Below, piece after piece: positions 24,150-32,786 of a DNA stretch of 64,000 bases. Made by a program: the position numbers and the translations under genes. Below the pieces are notes generated by a model, which saw nothing but the letters and a program-made list of their open reading frames with translations, had not been told where the DNA came from and ran no database searches. How positions within the stretch are numbered: the stretch's first letter is position 1; every line of letters starts with the position of its first letter. The DNA is from Gracilaria gracilis (taxonomy: Eukaryota > Rhodophyta > Florideophyceae > Gracilariales > Gracilariaceae): contig JARGSG010000045.1 of the NCBI GenBank assembly GCA_030374805.1, positions 124,001 to 188,000 on the forward strand. The letters run 5' to 3'.

Positions 24150-24426
24150 TTTTCAAAAACCAATCACTACCACCCTCTCCCACAGGAAAGATTGGAGATA
24201 GGTATGGGATGAAGAAGATATACCACGTCTTCATCATCCCACAGCTATCTCCACTCCTCCCTCTCTTATTCAACCTACCCTCTTCCCTCTCCTCCTTCTG
24301 CCCCATCCGTACCCTCTCCCCGGTGCCCAACCAAACGACTGAAACTGGGCTCCTCTGGTCGGCACGCTGCTATGTAGCAATCAAGAACTGCTCCAAGTCT
24401 CCGCGTAAAATTCGCCATAAAGTATT

Positions 24427-25655
24427 ACTCCCTCATCGCTAGATATAACTTCTCCCTCGATGGAATCCACAGCCCAACCGTCGCAGTTCTCTCCGAATTT
24501 CCGGACACACACCTCTGATCCCCCTCTAAAAACCCACCGTTCTCAAACTCTTCGCCGTGCTCGTCCCCCACCAATTCCCATGCCACCTTCAATATACCCT
24601 CCACTGCCCTCGGCAGATACCTCCCATACAAGTTAGAAAACAAGAGCTTCTGTGTTTTGGAACACTTCGGAACTGATGGAGGTATGTCGGAGGAGGCGAA
24701 GAAGAGGGGCGTGGTGGTAGATGAAGATGTGACAGAAGGGTTGCTAGGGTTTTTTGAGAAGGACTTCAAGGAGCAGCCCGACTTGAAGTTTGAAGAGAAC
24801 CGAACGAAATGGAATCCCATCATCAACGCGGGGGAAGGAAAGAATTCTGCGAACAGGATGCAGGGAATTGAACGATATATTACGACGAAGAAGGGGATTG
24901 TTGATTGCATGGAATCTGATGAGAAGAATATGATGATGGTGAGAAAGCGGGCGTTGTTGGATGCGAGGTTTGGGCAAACTGCATCGGCTCCTCGCCTTTG
25001 TAACACCAGCAAGGCTAAGAAATGGATGTATGCGCCGCAGACCGGAAGGCGTGTGTTGTGTAAGGGGGAGGGATGCCTAAGGCAGGTTTTGCACACTAAT
25101 TTTCGAGGGTTGACGAATATGGAGAAGGGTAAGGGAGATAATCCGGGGTTCTTCGTAATGGCCTCTGGAGGGAGTTCAATTATGATATGGGTTTGTGAGA
25201 GGTCTCACAATATGTATGTGACGGATGACAAGAGTTTGAGGAGGTTGTCACGTACAATGGTTGTGAAGAACTTCAGTGTTGCGCCTTACTCTGTGTTTCT
25301 TGGGAGAGGGGATGTGTTTCATGCGGGGGCTGGGTACATGGATGCGTTGGTGTAAGATAATTGCCTGAGGTATCCCATGTATTTTGTACCTGAAGTATAC
25401 AAGCTCCCTAACGCGGTGCACAGTGAGCCAGCGTTTCGGGCAAAGTTCGTAGATGAGGACTTTGGGCTAGGAGAAGACCCAAACGACCAGCTAGACGATG
25501 ATGAAGGTTTGGAGGAAGAGATTGAAATGGAAGATAGAGAAGATGGAGAGGACGAGTACGATGAGGAAGATGAACAGATGTCAGGTGGCCCTGCTGAGAA
25601 TACAGATGGGTATTACGTGGAAGGACAGATGATAATAGATGACGACGATGATTGA
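24427..25655 (+). pseudogene. Fe(II)/2-oxoglutarate dioxygenase-like protein of element A (ORF2), broken
   Basis: Reading begins around 24,427 (KFAIKYYSLIARYNFSLDGI, then SPTVAVLSEF). It breaks at a TGA near 24,515 and resumes to 25,355. The fold-diagnostic part is LRQVLHTNF (about 25,080-25,103), a strand-rich segment (GFFVMASGGSSIMIW), then GRGDVFHAGAGY (about 25,310-25,335). After a TAA at 25,353-25,355 in the same frame come NCLRYPMYFVPE and an acidic tail to 25,655. Related algal and oomycete double-stranded beta-helix proteins have HTD...HAGAGY...R as metal and cosubstrate ligands. Here the HxD aspartate is Asn, which may abolish iron binding. Plausible roles by analogy with transposon-linked TET/JBP oxygenases are nucleic-acid or protein hydroxylation, but the assignment rests on few motifs. 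Confidence 0.55.
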
Positions 25656-25834
25656 GTATAATGTAGCACTTATACTGTTGTGTTTGTTTGTGATAGACAC
25701 TTGACATAAAAAGTGAGGAGTTGATTTGTTTAAGCGGCAACTTAAAAAGAATTGGAGAACAAAAACGAGTTGTGTGTGTAGTTGCAACGAGTACGAGGTT
25801 TACAATTTGTTCTAATTACTAGAGAATGTGATTT

Positions 25835-26652
25835 CTAAGAACATTGATATAGTTGGTGTGGAAAGGGGCAGGGTCCTGCCTTCCAGCTACTTTTTTTATC
25901 TGCGGAGGTGAGATAGAAGTAATCATTTCTGGATTCATACTCCGAGAAAGAAGCTGGGAAGGAACTAAGGGTGCTGCCGTATTCCAGAAGTGATTCCACT
26001 GTAGAGGGGATATTGAAGGAGAGACCTGTGTTGAAGGTCACTATGCCTAGAAGCTCCTTAATTATAATGGAGACAATAGTTTTGTACTTGGTGGCCACTT
26101 CATACATGGTAACGAATCCAAATGAAGAACCGAAGAGATTGAAGGAAGAGATCTAAACGAGCTTTTGGTAGTGAGACTTGGAAAAGGTGTTTTTTTGTCG
26201 GCGATACTGCAAGTGAAATCTGCGGTCCAGAGGCGTTCAGCTATTGCCAGACCCCACTTTCCGGTGGCTGTGGTTACACCATTGGCAGAGAGAAGCGTGA
26301 CACCATCCTGTGGGGAGGCGCCGACAGTGGGAACGGCGATGTAAAGAGCGGCTCGTGTGCAGTGCTCAATTCCGTGTTGGGAAAGGATGGGAAGAATGTG
26401 ACCATTCTGGATGAAGACCAAGTCTTCTGCTCGTTGTGCTGGACAAGATAGAATTACTTTTTCGAGAAGGTCTTTCCTGCCACAGAAGAAGATTGGACCT
26501 TGGGGAAGGCACTCTGCGAAAATGAGGTCTTCGATGGAGAGAAAGGTGTCCTGAGGGGAACCATTGTTGTAAAGCATGGTGCCAATACGGCCTCTCCCTA
26601 CGAAAACAGCTGGGATGATTGTAGAATGGAGGGAAGATGAACGGGAGCTCAT
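25835..26652 (-). pseudogene. Ketopantoate-reductase-like NADP-binding enzyme, transposon cargo (copy 2)
   Basis: From ATG 26,652 the minus strand shows GRGRIGTMLYNNGSP, then GPIFFCGRKDLLEKVI, LVFIQNG and a complete ATGKWGLAIAERLW block. These agree with the plant/algal ApbA-like family, in which an LTAATGKW motif follows the QNG motif. A small length change in an A-run near 26,190 shifts the frame. In the restored reading direction the Trp of the following WISSFNLFG block is TAG (26,153-26,155). The remainder (KELLGIVTFNTGLSFNIPST) is open down to 25,835. The lesions differ from those in the copy at 9,503-10,332, so each copy decayed separately. It is convergent with ORF2 and divergent from ORF3, with about 180 bp and 565 bp between. 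Confidence 0.72.
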
Positions 26653-27216
26653 TGCGATGAGTTTGTTTGATTGAGGGTATGGGCTGTTGGAAGGTTTCGG
26701 GAGCTGGTAGCTGTGAAAGGAAGTGGTCTACATTCTAAGAAGTGGGGAAAGCTTTAAGTACACGACTGGACTGTTGTTTTGGTCATGGAAAAAAGTGTTC
26801 CAGGGAATAAGGGGATTTGTATGATTCGGTTATGGAAAAATATGGGCAGCAGGGCTGCAGAGGAGGTAGGGTCGAAGAGTGTGTTTATGAGAAGGTATGC
26901 AGTGAAATAAAGCATAGAAAGTAAGATTTTATGGTACCGTTGATACTTGAGAGGTGGTGCATTATGGGTTTCATTGGGATATGGTATGGACCGAGGTTGG
27001 GAAAATGTGGAGATTTCTAGGAAAAATTGGAAATTGTGTAGAATGGCGGGAAATAGGAGTGGATGTGAATGTGGTACAAAGGGTTGTGCCGCGCAAGTGG
27101 GTGTGTGGCCGACAGTGCCACGGGTGTGCGCAGTGGGGGGGAGTGCTGCAACTGTTGGGTTCATCTCGCTTCTTCTTATCTATCTTTCTTATCGTGAACC
27201 ACCGTTTATTTCTGCA

Positions 27217-28151
27217 ATGTCGAATGGGTACGTCGAGGAAGAGGAGCTAGTTGCGGTGAGGTGTAGTTGAGGTGAGGAGGGTGGGGACAAGGTTTGCATG
27301 GGAGAGAAGGAGGGAAGTGGGGATGGAGAGGGAGGTGGGGGTGATGGGGGTGGAGGGGGTGAAGGGGATGGGGAACCGGAGAGGAGGTTTGCGGCGGAGT
27401 TGGAGGAGCGATTGAGGAGGCTTGGAGGGGATCTGAAGGAGCATTTGGACTACTGGCTTTCTGAGATGGTTGATGAAATGGGAGGGGTGGTGCTGAGTGT
27501 GTCGGAGATTGGGGTGCCAATGAATTTGATTTCGACGAGTCGAAAAAGAATGAAGTTGGTTAGAATGGGGACTGGAAGGCATTTGAGTGGGATGGTAGAG
27601 TGCATTGGGAGGAAGCTAGTGACGCTGAGAAGGGAGAATATGGGGCTGAGGGGACGTGAGGAGATGTTGGAGGCGCAAGTGGGACAGGTAGAGAAGGCGT
27701 TCCAATTGTTGTTGGAGGTGAAGGAACTGGTGAGGGAAGGAGGCGTTGGGAGGGAGGCGGGAAGAGAGAAATGGTCACCGGTGACGCCTGGCTCTCGTTG
27801 TGGACGTGGGAGTGTGAGGGGGGGAGCAGAGAAGGGGATGGAGGGGAGGTTGGGGGACGTCGGCTGAGAAAGAGGCGGAAGGGTGGGGTGATGGTGGACG
27901 AGGATGGGGAGGTGTGTGTGCCACGGCAGCTGCCGGGTGGAGCGCCACTAGTTGGGTTTGGTAGTGCGGCGGCGGCTGTGCGAACGGCGGAGCGCATACT
28001 GGAAGAGCAGAAGGAGAAGAGGCTGGGAGGGGTTGGAAGCCAGTTTGGGGCTAGGAGGGTGTACGAGGATGGAGAGAGTGTTCCGTTGGAGTTCTTCAAC
28101 CTGAAATTTAGGGAAACTGAGACTCAGGATCCGAATGCAGGGTTGGATTAA
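27217..28151 (+). pseudogene. Element A coiled-coil protein (ORF3), broken
   Basis: ATG 27,217 gives MSNGYVEEEELVAV, conserved in the other two copies, which supports this start. A TGA at 27,268-27,270 interrupts it. From 27,298 the same frame runs through a Gly/Glu/Asp linker into a helical, heptad-like region (RRFAAELEERLRRLGGDLKE; LRRENMGLRGREEMLEAQV). The frame shifts near 27,830, and the conserved C-terminal block (VRTAERILEEQKEKRLGG; ending DPNAGLD*) is in the next frame to 28,151. The expected length is about 310 aa. Function is unknown. It sits next to the right terminus and could be a TnpA-like terminus-binding or architectural protein. Confidence 0.62.
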
Positions 28152-28240
28152 GGGAGCGCTGGTGGTGGGTTCGTCATTTTTTAGAGTGTTTTCGTCGAGT
28201 GTGGTGAATGTAAAGTTACGAACGGTGGCAAAGGAACTGC

Positions 28241-28404
28241 AAACTAGCCTTCAACTATAGTAGCTGAAGTTTGAACTGCACTGAACGGAAACGTAATGTC
28301 GAAAAAAAAAATTTTTTGCCTTGCCAACTAGCGCAAACTGCAAAAATGCTAGTTTTTTCAGACTTTTATTTTTACAACTAGTGATCTAGCATACTAAACT
28401 AGCA
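28241..28404. promoter_or_regulatory. Right subterminal CTAGTTT repeats
   Basis: AAACTAGC occurs at 28,241 and 28,397, GCTAGTTT at 28,348, and close variants (CAACTAGC, CAACTAGT) at 28,325 and about 28,375. They mirror the left end in reverse orientation. The truncated copy keeps diverged versions at about 7,720-7,880. Confidence 0.6.
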
Positions 28405-28420
28405 TTCCGAGAACACCGAC
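28396..28420 (-). repeat. Element A right terminal inverted repeat
   Basis: The reverse complement matches 20,378-20,402 at 24 of 25 positions. The same terminus is at 7,702 in the truncated copy. Confidence 0.88.
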
Positions 28421-28454
28421 GGGGCATGGAAAGGAACCGAATAGAGCACTTTGC

Positions 28455-30118
28455 TTTCAGAAATGCAAGGGCTTCTTCAACCCGTATCAGCATCTGAGGA
28501 CCTTCTTTACAGATGGAAGTGAAGATGTTTTGCTGGATATGTACCGTGATGTCTTGGAACATAAACGCCAGTTACAAGACAAAACTGCACTTCCATCTTT
28601 TGTTTGAAGGGTAACGCCGTAAGAACAAGTAATGCACGATTGCGTACCTCTTATTGTAATAAGAAACATGCCGTTTGCAATAGTAGAGGATAAATTGGTC
28701 CGCAACTTCTCGAAGCACAGCAAATCTTTTTCGAGGTCTACATTAAGGAATGTTGTGCTCATGATGACCAATCCAGTTGAGAAAAGAATTGCTGAAAAGC
28801 TCAAGATTGTTAAGCAAGGCGCAATTCTACAGGATAGATGTACGAAAAGTGGTGTGCACTACATTGATCTTTATGCTTCCTAAATTTGCATCGTTCTCGC
28901 ATGAAATCAAATTACAAGCATTCAGGAAATATTGTCGAACAGATTAGCTCTGCCCTGTTGTCTTGCTCACCAATGGCAGAAGCTGAATAATTTGATGCCG
29001 ATGAAAAAAATGGAGATCATTTCACTTCAGAAGCTGTCGAATTTACTGCAACCATACACGTGCAAAATATTAGAGACATGTTTTGTTTTTACGATGTCTG
29101 TGCCACAGAATTGGGTGTATGTCAAATTGCTGACAACTGCAGTTTCAATAGGAAGATAGCAAGGCTCCTTGGTGTCTTTCATGTGGATTGTAAAATTCAC
29201 CTTATGAACTTGGAGGTCAACTTTATGATACCTATTGCAAAAGATCTTTACACAAACTTTGAGGTCTGTGCACGAAACGATGGTTCAGTGCAACTTGCTG
29301 CTTGAAGCAAAGATTGAGCAAAACCCGCATTGCTGCGAAAAATCGTCGACCTCTGCGTTATTCTTTATAACAAGAGGCGCTGGTCTCGAAAGCTGTTTGT
29401 CCCTGAACGCTTTGCACGTATTCGGGGTGATATAATTAAATTAAATAATAAAGAATCGTCTGATCTTTACGTCAATAGTTCTATATCCTTCAAAGAAAAG
29501 TTGGAGTGGTACTGCCGGCAACTGAATAAGACCGATTTTGCTACGCGTGAACTGCAAGCAAGCAACCTCTTTTTGACACATTGCCAGACTGTTTTGTACT
29601 GCCTCAATGCTGATGTAGGTGAAGGGTTTGCTGATTCGAACTCCCCGTTTCACTTATGATTTTTGAAGAACATGTACATCGCCGCAGATGCTGAGATATT
29701 ACAGGATGTAGATTTCGAAGGTGGAGTTTCTAAGATACAGGAAAAGAGGGTTGTTCCAGCTATATCGGTGCAAGAGAAGGAAGCGTGTGTCCGTTTTGTT
29801 GCAGTTTGTGAATGAAACTGATAATGAGGAGGAAATGGGTGTGCTAGCAGCATTAAAGACGTGGAAAGAGCGTTTGAACCATTGGAAGCGTCGTAAAAAT
29901 GTTACACAGACCGGGTATGTAAATTGCCAGTTAACATTTGGATCAGTTACCGAGGTAAGGTGCTTTTGGTCAGTCACGGACAATATCCTCACCGGTAACC
30001 GCATGTCAACTACGTCACAGGTTTTTGAAGCCATTCTCTTCCTGATATGGAATGCCCGTTTTTATGATATTGGACTCGATAGAGAAGCAATGGGTTTGGT
30101 TCATGGTAACACTTTCTA
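28455..30118 (+). pseudogene. Second hAT-like transposase relic
   Basis: Fragments in several forward frames match a hAT lineage distinct from that at 17.4 kb. They include KGFFNPYQHLRTFF (about 28,467-28,510, possible end of a BED finger), VRNFSKHSKSFSRSTLRNVV, and ELGVCQIADNCSFNRKIARL followed by FHVDCKIHLMNLEVNFM (about 29,110-29,225). The last matches the hAT pattern of an ADNC-type block before a conserved His/Asn-Leu-Glu segment. NKRRWSRKLF at about 29,370 equals the TRWSS-type block. Multiple stops and shifts make it inactive. It begins 35 bp outside the right end of element A, which may have landed in or beside it. Confidence 0.68.
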
Positions 30119-31446
30119 GAATATATGTTATCGTTCTGAATACTTGTTAGAGATTTATTCCAAGAACTGCAGTAAAGATATAAATTTGGCAACAGAATGT
30201 GTAGAGCGATTGCAATCAGATCGTAAGCGGTGTAAAAGATTGCAATCTGATGGTTCTCTATGTACTGTTTTTGCAGTTAGATTGCGAAGCCAGAACATAA
30301 AAATAAATCTTTTTCAATATTAGCGCCCTTAATTTCAATCCGTTCCCAATCGGATTGGTTATGCCCATGCGAGCAGCCCCCGAAGTCGCAACCACGCGAA
30401 TCGGGGCCAGACGCGCGTGCGACTGCGTCTGCGGTCCCTCTGGAGCTCCACCATGAGCCTATCAGCAGCATTGCGCGCCGGGACGCTACACGCGGCAGCT
30501 GCCACTCACGGCAGTGGTCAAGTGCGGGGCATGGGGTGAGAGCAAGCTGAAGGTGAGAGAGACGTTCCCGTACTTCAAATAAGGCGAATGGTATGCGAAG
30601 CGGGACCGGTGGCGTCGAAAGAATGCTGATAATGAACTGTGCTTTGTCAATTAGAACAAAGTTTCTCTACTTAATTTTGTATTTTTTGAGTTATTTCATA
30701 AATGTTTGTAAAAGGATTTTTAATTTCAATGAGTTTCATGAGTGCTTGGACTCCAGGTTTTTGGCGCGCGCCCCGTTCTGCGCTTAGTCATCTCCGGTCC
30801 GCTCGAATCAACTATGTGAACCACTCGAGGTAGACGAGAGTCATCTACGTATTGACGAGCATAATTAATACTATCCAGCGTAGTCCAAAAGGCAAAAAAC
30901 GTGTTCGTCGTTTGGATTCTTTCGGTTCTGTATCTGGCTGATAAATATGGATAGCGGGTACTCGAGAGATATTCGGTTTTTATTTGTAAAAAGTTTAAAC
31001 ATTTTCCATTTTTCTGCTTGCTTATGTGTGTTTGCTATGATATTGCCTAACTTCATTGCATGATAAACACAGTTTAAAATTTTTTTTAGTTATATATGGA
31101 CTCCGTTTTGTTTGAAAATAACAGAGTATATACATACAACGGACTCATTTCTTTCTGAAAAAATTGGTATTTTTTTGCGACTTCATCCATGTACTTTGTT
31201 CTTGTTGGGCAACTAATTCTAACTGAAAGAGATGTGGGGCATCTATAAATATTAATTATCCGGTGTAAGCCCTAACCCAAGTCTACAGCGTAAAACTGGG
31301 CCTATGAACTGTGAGAAAATGGGTAAGCAATTGGCGCTATGCTCTCTTGTGACCCGGGGCGTGCACGGCGCAAAAAGTTCAAAGCGAGTTAGAGGACCAA
31401 AAATAGTAAAAGGTTACATCTCGGCTTATTTTCCTAGTGACTTTTG
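30119..31446. other. No recognised gene
   Basis: Nothing is convincing on either strand apart from short AT-rich open frames. A short repeated string (AGATTGCAATCTGA / GATTGCAATCAGATCG) occurs near 30,207-30,255. Confidence 0.5.
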
Positions 31447-31479
31447 CACACGTGTGGTGCATGCCGCACCACACATGTG
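31447..31479. repeat. Hairpin-forming inverted repeat
   Basis: CACACGTGTGGTGC (31,447-31,460) pairs with GCACCACACATGTG (31,466-31,479) at 13 of 14 positions around a 5-base loop. It lies about 300 bp ahead of the gypsy gag ORF, in what would be the retrotransposon leader or its flank. Role unknown. Confidence 0.8.
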
Positions 31480-31498
31480 GGGAGATTAGAAATATCTC

Positions 31499-31524
31499 CT
31501 GCGCCGCTGGAGAAGGTGGCGCAG
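31499..31524. repeat. Small inverted repeat
   Basis: CTGCGCC (31,499-31,505) and GGCGCAG (31,518-31,524) form a perfect 7-bp stem with a 12-base loop. It is 20 bp downstream of the previous hairpin, so the two could stack as a structured leader. Confidence 0.6.
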
Positions 31525-31754
31525 GCGGGGCCACGAAGAAGTAAGGGGGTAGCTTGCCCAAGCAAAGAAAGGAGCTTTCACGGTACTCTCGAGGAGAGAC
31601 TCATCTTCGTATTCGTCATCATCTTACTCGCCCAATTCGTTCGTAAGTGACAGTAATAAAGTCTTCAACCGCGCAATTTCCGAGCACTAATTTCTTTGAC
31701 GTTAAGCCATCATCTGATGTCGGACGTTTCTTCTTCGCATAGCAAAATGTACTC

Positions 31755-32741
31755 ATGCGTGGAAAATTGGAGTCGGATAAAGCGCTGCAGCTACTCTGTC
31801 ATTTAGAGGGTGTTACTTTCGATTTCTACTACGCAACATTTGCCGCGGATGGATTTCTCAAGGAAGAAGCAGGCCGTTATCAGGATGTCAAGAAGCGCTT
31901 CTTTGCCCACTTCTCGCGTAGGCAGCCTCTGAAAGAGGATGTAAAGATTGCGGTCCCCGGAAACTTAAACGAAAAGGATGTTACAGGCTCTTTGAGTAGT
32001 TCGGATACGTTTCGTACCCAACCTGGGTTCAACTATAGGGCTTCGTTCGGTCATCTTCGCAATTTTGTCACTAAGTTGCCGCACATGGCTCGCTTTGTAA
32101 TGTATCGTTCGGCCAATGACTACTCTTCATTGAAGAAGGCGATAATGGAGTATGAGATTGGCCAAAAAGTTTTCTTCTCTGCTAGAAGTGCCATTCATCG
32201 GGGAGAACCAGGAAAAATTAGGATTTTTTCGAGGCCGAATGCTCGATCTGAGACCACTCAACAGTTAGAGATCAAGGTCGACCATTTGGTTGGGCAGTTC
32301 GAAGAGTTAACTCTGTTAGTAAGGAAGAAGTTTGAGTCTTGTGGTGGGGATGTGGAAAGGGAGAGGACATGCAGCTACTGTCGTAAGCTCAGTAATTGCG
32401 CGAGTCGCTGTCCGTCCAGGCCTCACCGCGATACGAAATGCCCCCATTGTGGAAAGTTTGGACACGCCGAAACCACCTGTTGGTCAAAGGGTAAGAAGGA
32501 AGAAGCTCGCCCGGCAGGCTTGATGGACGGTGAGCTTGAGTCCGGAGAGGAACTGAAGTTCAAGAAGGCTGACCGAGGTGACCCAGTCACTCTTGTCCAC
32601 GAGAATGCTGAGGGAGATATCGTGGGCGCTGCAAAAGGAAATGCGAACGATGAGGCTCTCTCGAAGCAGCCTCGCCAACGCATGCTGCACATCGATGAAC
32701 TTGTGAATCAAGTACCTGCCCCTTGCTCTGTGGTGCTATAG
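31755..32741 (+). CDS. Gag-like capsid/nucleocapsid ORF, 328 aa
   Basis: An open 328-codon frame starts at ATG 31,755, with a helical capsid-like N-terminal half (KALQLLCHLEGVTFDFYY). Two nucleic-acid-binding Cys/His motifs follow: CSYCRKLSNCASRC, a degenerate knuckle at about residues 207-220, and CPHCGKFGHAETTCW at about 230-244, a canonical CX2CX4HX4C knuckle. The capsid similarity seems to begin right at the ATG, so the true N-terminus upstream may be lost. It ends in TAG at 32,739-32,741, in the same frame as pol, which fits either a decayed gag-pol fusion or stop read-through. Confidence 0.72.
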   Translation: MRGKLESDKALQLLCHLEGVTFDFYYATFAADGFLKEEAGRYQDVKKRFFAHFSRRQPLKEDVKIAVPGNLNEKDVTGSLSSSDTFRTQPGFNYRASFGHLRNFVTKLPHMARFVMYRSANDYSSLKKAIMEYEIGQKVFFSARSAIHRGEPGKIRIFSRPNARSETTQQLEIKVDHLVGQFEELTLLVRKKFESCGGDVERERTCSYCRKLSNCASRCPSRPHRDTKCPHCGKFGHAETTCWSKGKKEEARPAGLMDGELESGEELKFKKADRGDPVTLVHENAEGDIVGAAKGNANDEALSKQPRQRMLHIDELVNQVPAPCSVVL

Positions 32742-32786
32742 AAGCCCAGGAATAAGAATAGGAAGGACATGTAAATCCCCAAGAAG

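Larger units (their letters stand above)
20378..28420 (+). mobile_element. Element A: CMC (CACTA/Plavaka-like) DNA transposon with cargo genes
   Basis: This 8.04-kb unit is bounded by matching inverted termini: GTCGGTGTTATCGGAATGCT at 20,378, and GTCGGTGTTCTCGGAATGCT read inward from 28,420. Internal order is transposase (+), dioxygenase-like ORF2 (+), reductase-like gene (-) and coiled-coil ORF3 (+). GCTAGTTT motifs recur near both ends. Two further partial copies in the window (7,702-10,555; 2,685-3,595) confirm it as a dispersed family. No convincing target-site duplication is visible (TCGTTC before, GGGGCA after), so the exact outermost base is uncertain. All genes carry disabling changes, so this copy is probably not autonomous now. 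Confidence 0.85.

Noticed and set aside
24425..25096. 223-codon minus-strand open frame
   Set aside because: It overlaps the dioxygenase-like ORF2 antisense and has no motif. ORF2's motifs and the matching acidic tail in the other element copy show the plus strand is the coding one.
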